Shown here in pieces: positions 5,843 to 7,426 of a stretch of DNA of 7,426 bases. The stretch is from contig CALBJU010000126.1 in assembly GCA_937893205.1 (NCBI GenBank), positions 1 through 7,426 on the forward strand, in the 5' to 3' direction. Every line of letters begins with the position of its first letter. The first letter of the stretch is position 1. The translations under genes were made by a program, and so were the position numbers. Source of the DNA: an uncultured Bacteroidota bacterium (GTDB lineage Bacteria > Bacteroidota > Rhodothermia > Rhodothermales > UBA10348). Below the pieces are notes generated by a model. The model worked only from the letters and a program-made list of their open reading frames with translations. It had not been told where the DNA came from and searched no databases.

Positions 5843-6607
5843 CTATTCGTGGGTCCACTGGCTGCAAAGCCCTCCGGTTGTTTCCGCGCCGTCCATGACA
5901 TATTCGTGGCCGGTGGCAAATGCAGCGTCTTCGGAGGCCAGGTACGCGAACAGCGCTGCGATCTCTTCGGGTTTTGCGTGTCGTCCCATGGGAATCTTGC
6001 GATTCACTGCATCCAGCATCTCGTCCGAGTACTCTGCGCGCTGCATCGGAGTGAGCACATATCCGGGAGAAATCGCGTTCACGCGCACAACAGGGGCCAA
6101 TTCCAACGCCATCGCCTGCGTCAGAGCGATCACACCCCCTTTACTCGCGCAGTAATCGGCGTAGTGCGGGTATCCGTTGTTTCCTCCCGTCGATGCCGTG
6201 TTCAGGATCACGCCCGATCCTTTTTCCATCATGTGCCGCGCAGCAGTCTGCGCCATGAAAAAGACTCCCTTGAGATTTACACCCAGCACCTGGTCCCACT
6301 CCTCAGGCGTTATGTCGAGAAAGTCATGACGGATGCTGATCCCCGCATTGTTTATCAGTACGTCCACCGATCCCATGAGAGAAATCGCCTCCCTGAACGC
6401 TGCCTGCACCTGCTCAAGATTCGATACGTCGGCGTCAAGCACCCCGCTCAATTCCGGTAGTTCGCGGGCCACGCGAACTCGGGCCTCAGCGCTGTAGTCG
6501 AGGACGCAAACGCTACAGCCTTCTTCAAGAAAACGTTGAGTGGTGGCGCGGCCAATGCCGTTTGCCCCACCGGTTACAAGTACGTTCTTCCCCTTCAATC
6601 CTCGCAT
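5843..6607 (-). CDS. SDR-family oxidoreductase, NAD-type
   Basis: Classical short-chain dehydrogenase/reductase, 254 aa. Motifs: TGGANGIG (12-19), D37 at the end of strand 2 (CVLDYS), which favours NAD(H) over NADP(H), DADV (58-61), NNAG (86-89), and the full catalytic tetrad N111 (VNLKG), S139, Y152 and K156 (YCASK), with PG at 181-182. The C-terminus continues beyond the usual VMDGA and ends TGGLCSQWTHE. The ATG at 6607 is preceded by AAGAGG with 5-nt spacing. It is clearly paralogous to the SDR downstream but well diverged, with a different cofactor preference and an intact Asn, so this is not a recent duplication. It lies 33 bp after the heme-c gene and 57 bp before the other SDR. A dehydrogenase for a sugar, sugar acid or polyol released after desulfation fits the context; the substrate cannot be read from the sequence. 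Confidence 0.95.
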   Translation of the reverse strand: MRGLKGKNVLVTGGANGIGRATTQRFLEEGCSVCVLDYSAEARVRVARELPELSGVLDADVSNLEQVQAAFREAISLMGSVDVLINNAGISIRHDFLDITPEEWDQVLGVNLKGVFFMAQTAARHMMEKGSGVILNTASTGGNNGYPHYADYCASKGGVIALTQAMALELAPVVRVNAISPGYVLTPMQRAEYSDEMLDAVNRKIPMGRHAKPEEIAALFAYLASEDAAFATGHEYVMDGAETTGGLCSQWTHE

Positions 6608-6640
6608 TTCTCGCCTCTTGCTGGTTGTGGGTACAGGAGG

Positions 6641-7426
6641 CTAGTTGTCTCTTTCGTGGAGGCACCCACGCTCGTTCGTGTAGCACGCGTGCTCCGGATC
6701 ACCACCAGAGAGTAAGAAGGCCATGATGTCGTTCACTTCCTCCTCATTGAGCCGATTCAAGAGGCGCGGTGGCATGATGGACACCGGCGACACCTCCCGT
6801 TTGGCAATATCCGCTTTCAGAACGCGAATCCGCTGGTCGGGATCATAGGGGTTCTGATTCAGCGTAATAGAGTCGTCATCTTCTCCTATCACCCTCCCAA
6901 TGATGGTTTTTCCGTCGTTCATGGTGAGCAGTGCCGCCGCATACTGATCGGAAATCGTGTTACTCGGCAAATTGATAGCCATGAGGATGTCCCCCTTCGA
7001 AGCACGCGTGCCGATCTGCGAGAGATCAGGGCCGACAGTCCCTCCTACGCCGCCCATCACATGACAGGCCTGACACAACGCCGCTTCGTACATGCGCCTT
7101 CCAACTTCCAAATTGCGAGGTTTCATCAGCTCATCATCCATCAGATCGTTGAGCTCCTTCCTGTTCCAGTTCCGGCTCGGGCCCTCCGGTTGGGGTAAAT
7201 CGGCAAAGTTCAACGCCCGTGCGGAATATGCGTCGGTGAGGTCAGCCAGGGCTTCGCGATCCGCCATGGGTACGTTTTCCAGCGCGTCGAATCGGATACT
7301 CTCCAGGAATCCGACATAGCTCCAGCCACCGCTCTTGCGCAGCGCGTCATAGAACCACTGGAAGTAAGTCGTGCGCTCGGCGAGGGTCCATCCGCTCGTG
7401 ACCCCACGCAAATTCAACACCAAATC
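6641..7426 (-). CDS. Heme-c protein of the PVC/Pirellula-type heme-binding family (C-terminal part)
   Basis: C-terminal 261 residues of a larger exported protein; the frame is open through the right edge, so the N-terminus, presumably with a signal peptide, is missing. The visible part begins with a Trp/Phe-rich helical region (GWTLAERTTYFQWF, then GGWSYVGFLESIR). A cytochrome c domain follows, with CQACH at 7061-7075 and then GGTVGPDLSQIGTRAS, ILMAINLPS and TMNDGKTIIGRVIGEDDD. This order is characteristic of the family annotated as putative heme-binding domain, Pirellula/Verrucomicrobium type (TIGR02603). A likely distal axial Met is the one in IMPPRLL near 6775. Full-length members commonly carry a beta-propeller dehydrogenase-like region and sometimes HEAT repeats before this domain, and act in the periplasm in electron transfer from sugar or alcohol oxidation; this role is inferred. 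The C-terminus has an extra tail with two Cys (ACYTNERGC). It is the first visible gene of the minus-strand run, 33 bp before an SDR. Confidence 0.9.
   Translation of the reverse strand, partial: DLVLNLRGVTSGWTLAERTTYFQWFYDALRKSGGWSYVGFLESIRFDALENVPMADREALADLTDAYSARALNFADLPQPEGPSRNWNRKELNDLMDDELMKPRNLEVGRRMYEAALCQACHVMGGVGGTVGPDLSQIGTRASKGDILMAINLPSNTISDQYAAALLTMNDGKTIIGRVIGEDDDSITLNQNPYDPDQRIRVLKADIAKREVSPVSIMPPRLLNRLNEEEVNDIMAFLLSGGDPEHACYTNERGCLHERDN

Noticed and set aside
5810..6460. Plus-strand frame of 216 codons across the NAD-type SDR gene
   Set aside because: It covers the SDR gene in antisense, is His/Arg-rich and has no recognisable domain.
1..7426. Transposase, integrase, direct repeats, CRISPR array, tRNA or phage genes
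   Set aside because: None seen by eye on either strand, so the suggested transfer of the hydroxylase gene rests on composition only.

Overview
The window is 7,426 bp of densely coding bacterial DNA. It holds seven protein genes, two of them cut by the window edges, and no RNA gene, insertion sequence or CRISPR array that I can see. The source is probably a Gram-negative, aerobic, polysaccharide-using bacterium from a marine or soil metagenome. The reasons are a lipoprotein-type formylglycine sulfatase, a c-type heme domain of the kind abundant in Planctomycetes/Verrucomicrobia and some Acidobacteria and Gemmatimonadetes, and a pterin-dependent oxygenase. The exact phylum cannot be fixed from this window.

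Left part, plus strand (1-2529): the 3' portion of a divergent Nramp-fold membrane transporter (TM3 to TM11 visible) is followed after 35 bp by a 485-residue enolase-superfamily enzyme with the acid/base and metal residues of the muconate-lactonizing-enzyme type. The two probably form an operon. The transporter has YPYS where classical Nramp metal transporters have MPHN, so its substrate is open.

Middle (2530-3486): a convergent junction. The enolase stop codon is immediately followed by a stop codon on the other strand, closing a 60-codon open frame that has no ordinary start near its 5' end and looks like a gene remnant. Next comes a minus-strand aromatic amino acid hydroxylase of 239 residues. 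Its DNA is clearly AT-richer (about 37-50% GC in hand-counted 60-base rows) than the flanking genes (about 53-63%), suggesting that it arrived by horizontal transfer and may have displaced an older gene.

Right part, minus strand (3487-7426): four genes in one direction with gaps of 33, 57 and 46 bp, read from the right edge: the C-terminal part of a large heme-c protein (PVC/Pirellula-type heme-binding domain), an NAD-type short-chain dehydrogenase/reductase (SDR), a second SDR with NADP-type features and a Ser in place of the usual catalytic Asn, and a lipoprotein sulfatase of the S1 family resembling heparan N-sulfatases. A 15-bp perfect palindrome lies between the two SDR genes.

Working model (inference): the sulfatase desulfates a sugar at the cell envelope, the two SDRs oxidise or epimerise the released sugar or sugar acid, the enolase-superfamily enzyme dehydrates or isomerises the acid, and the Nramp-fold protein imports the compound or supplies the divalent metal. 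The heme-c protein may pass electrons from a periplasmic oxidation to the respiratory chain. The hydroxylase does not obviously belong to this scheme.
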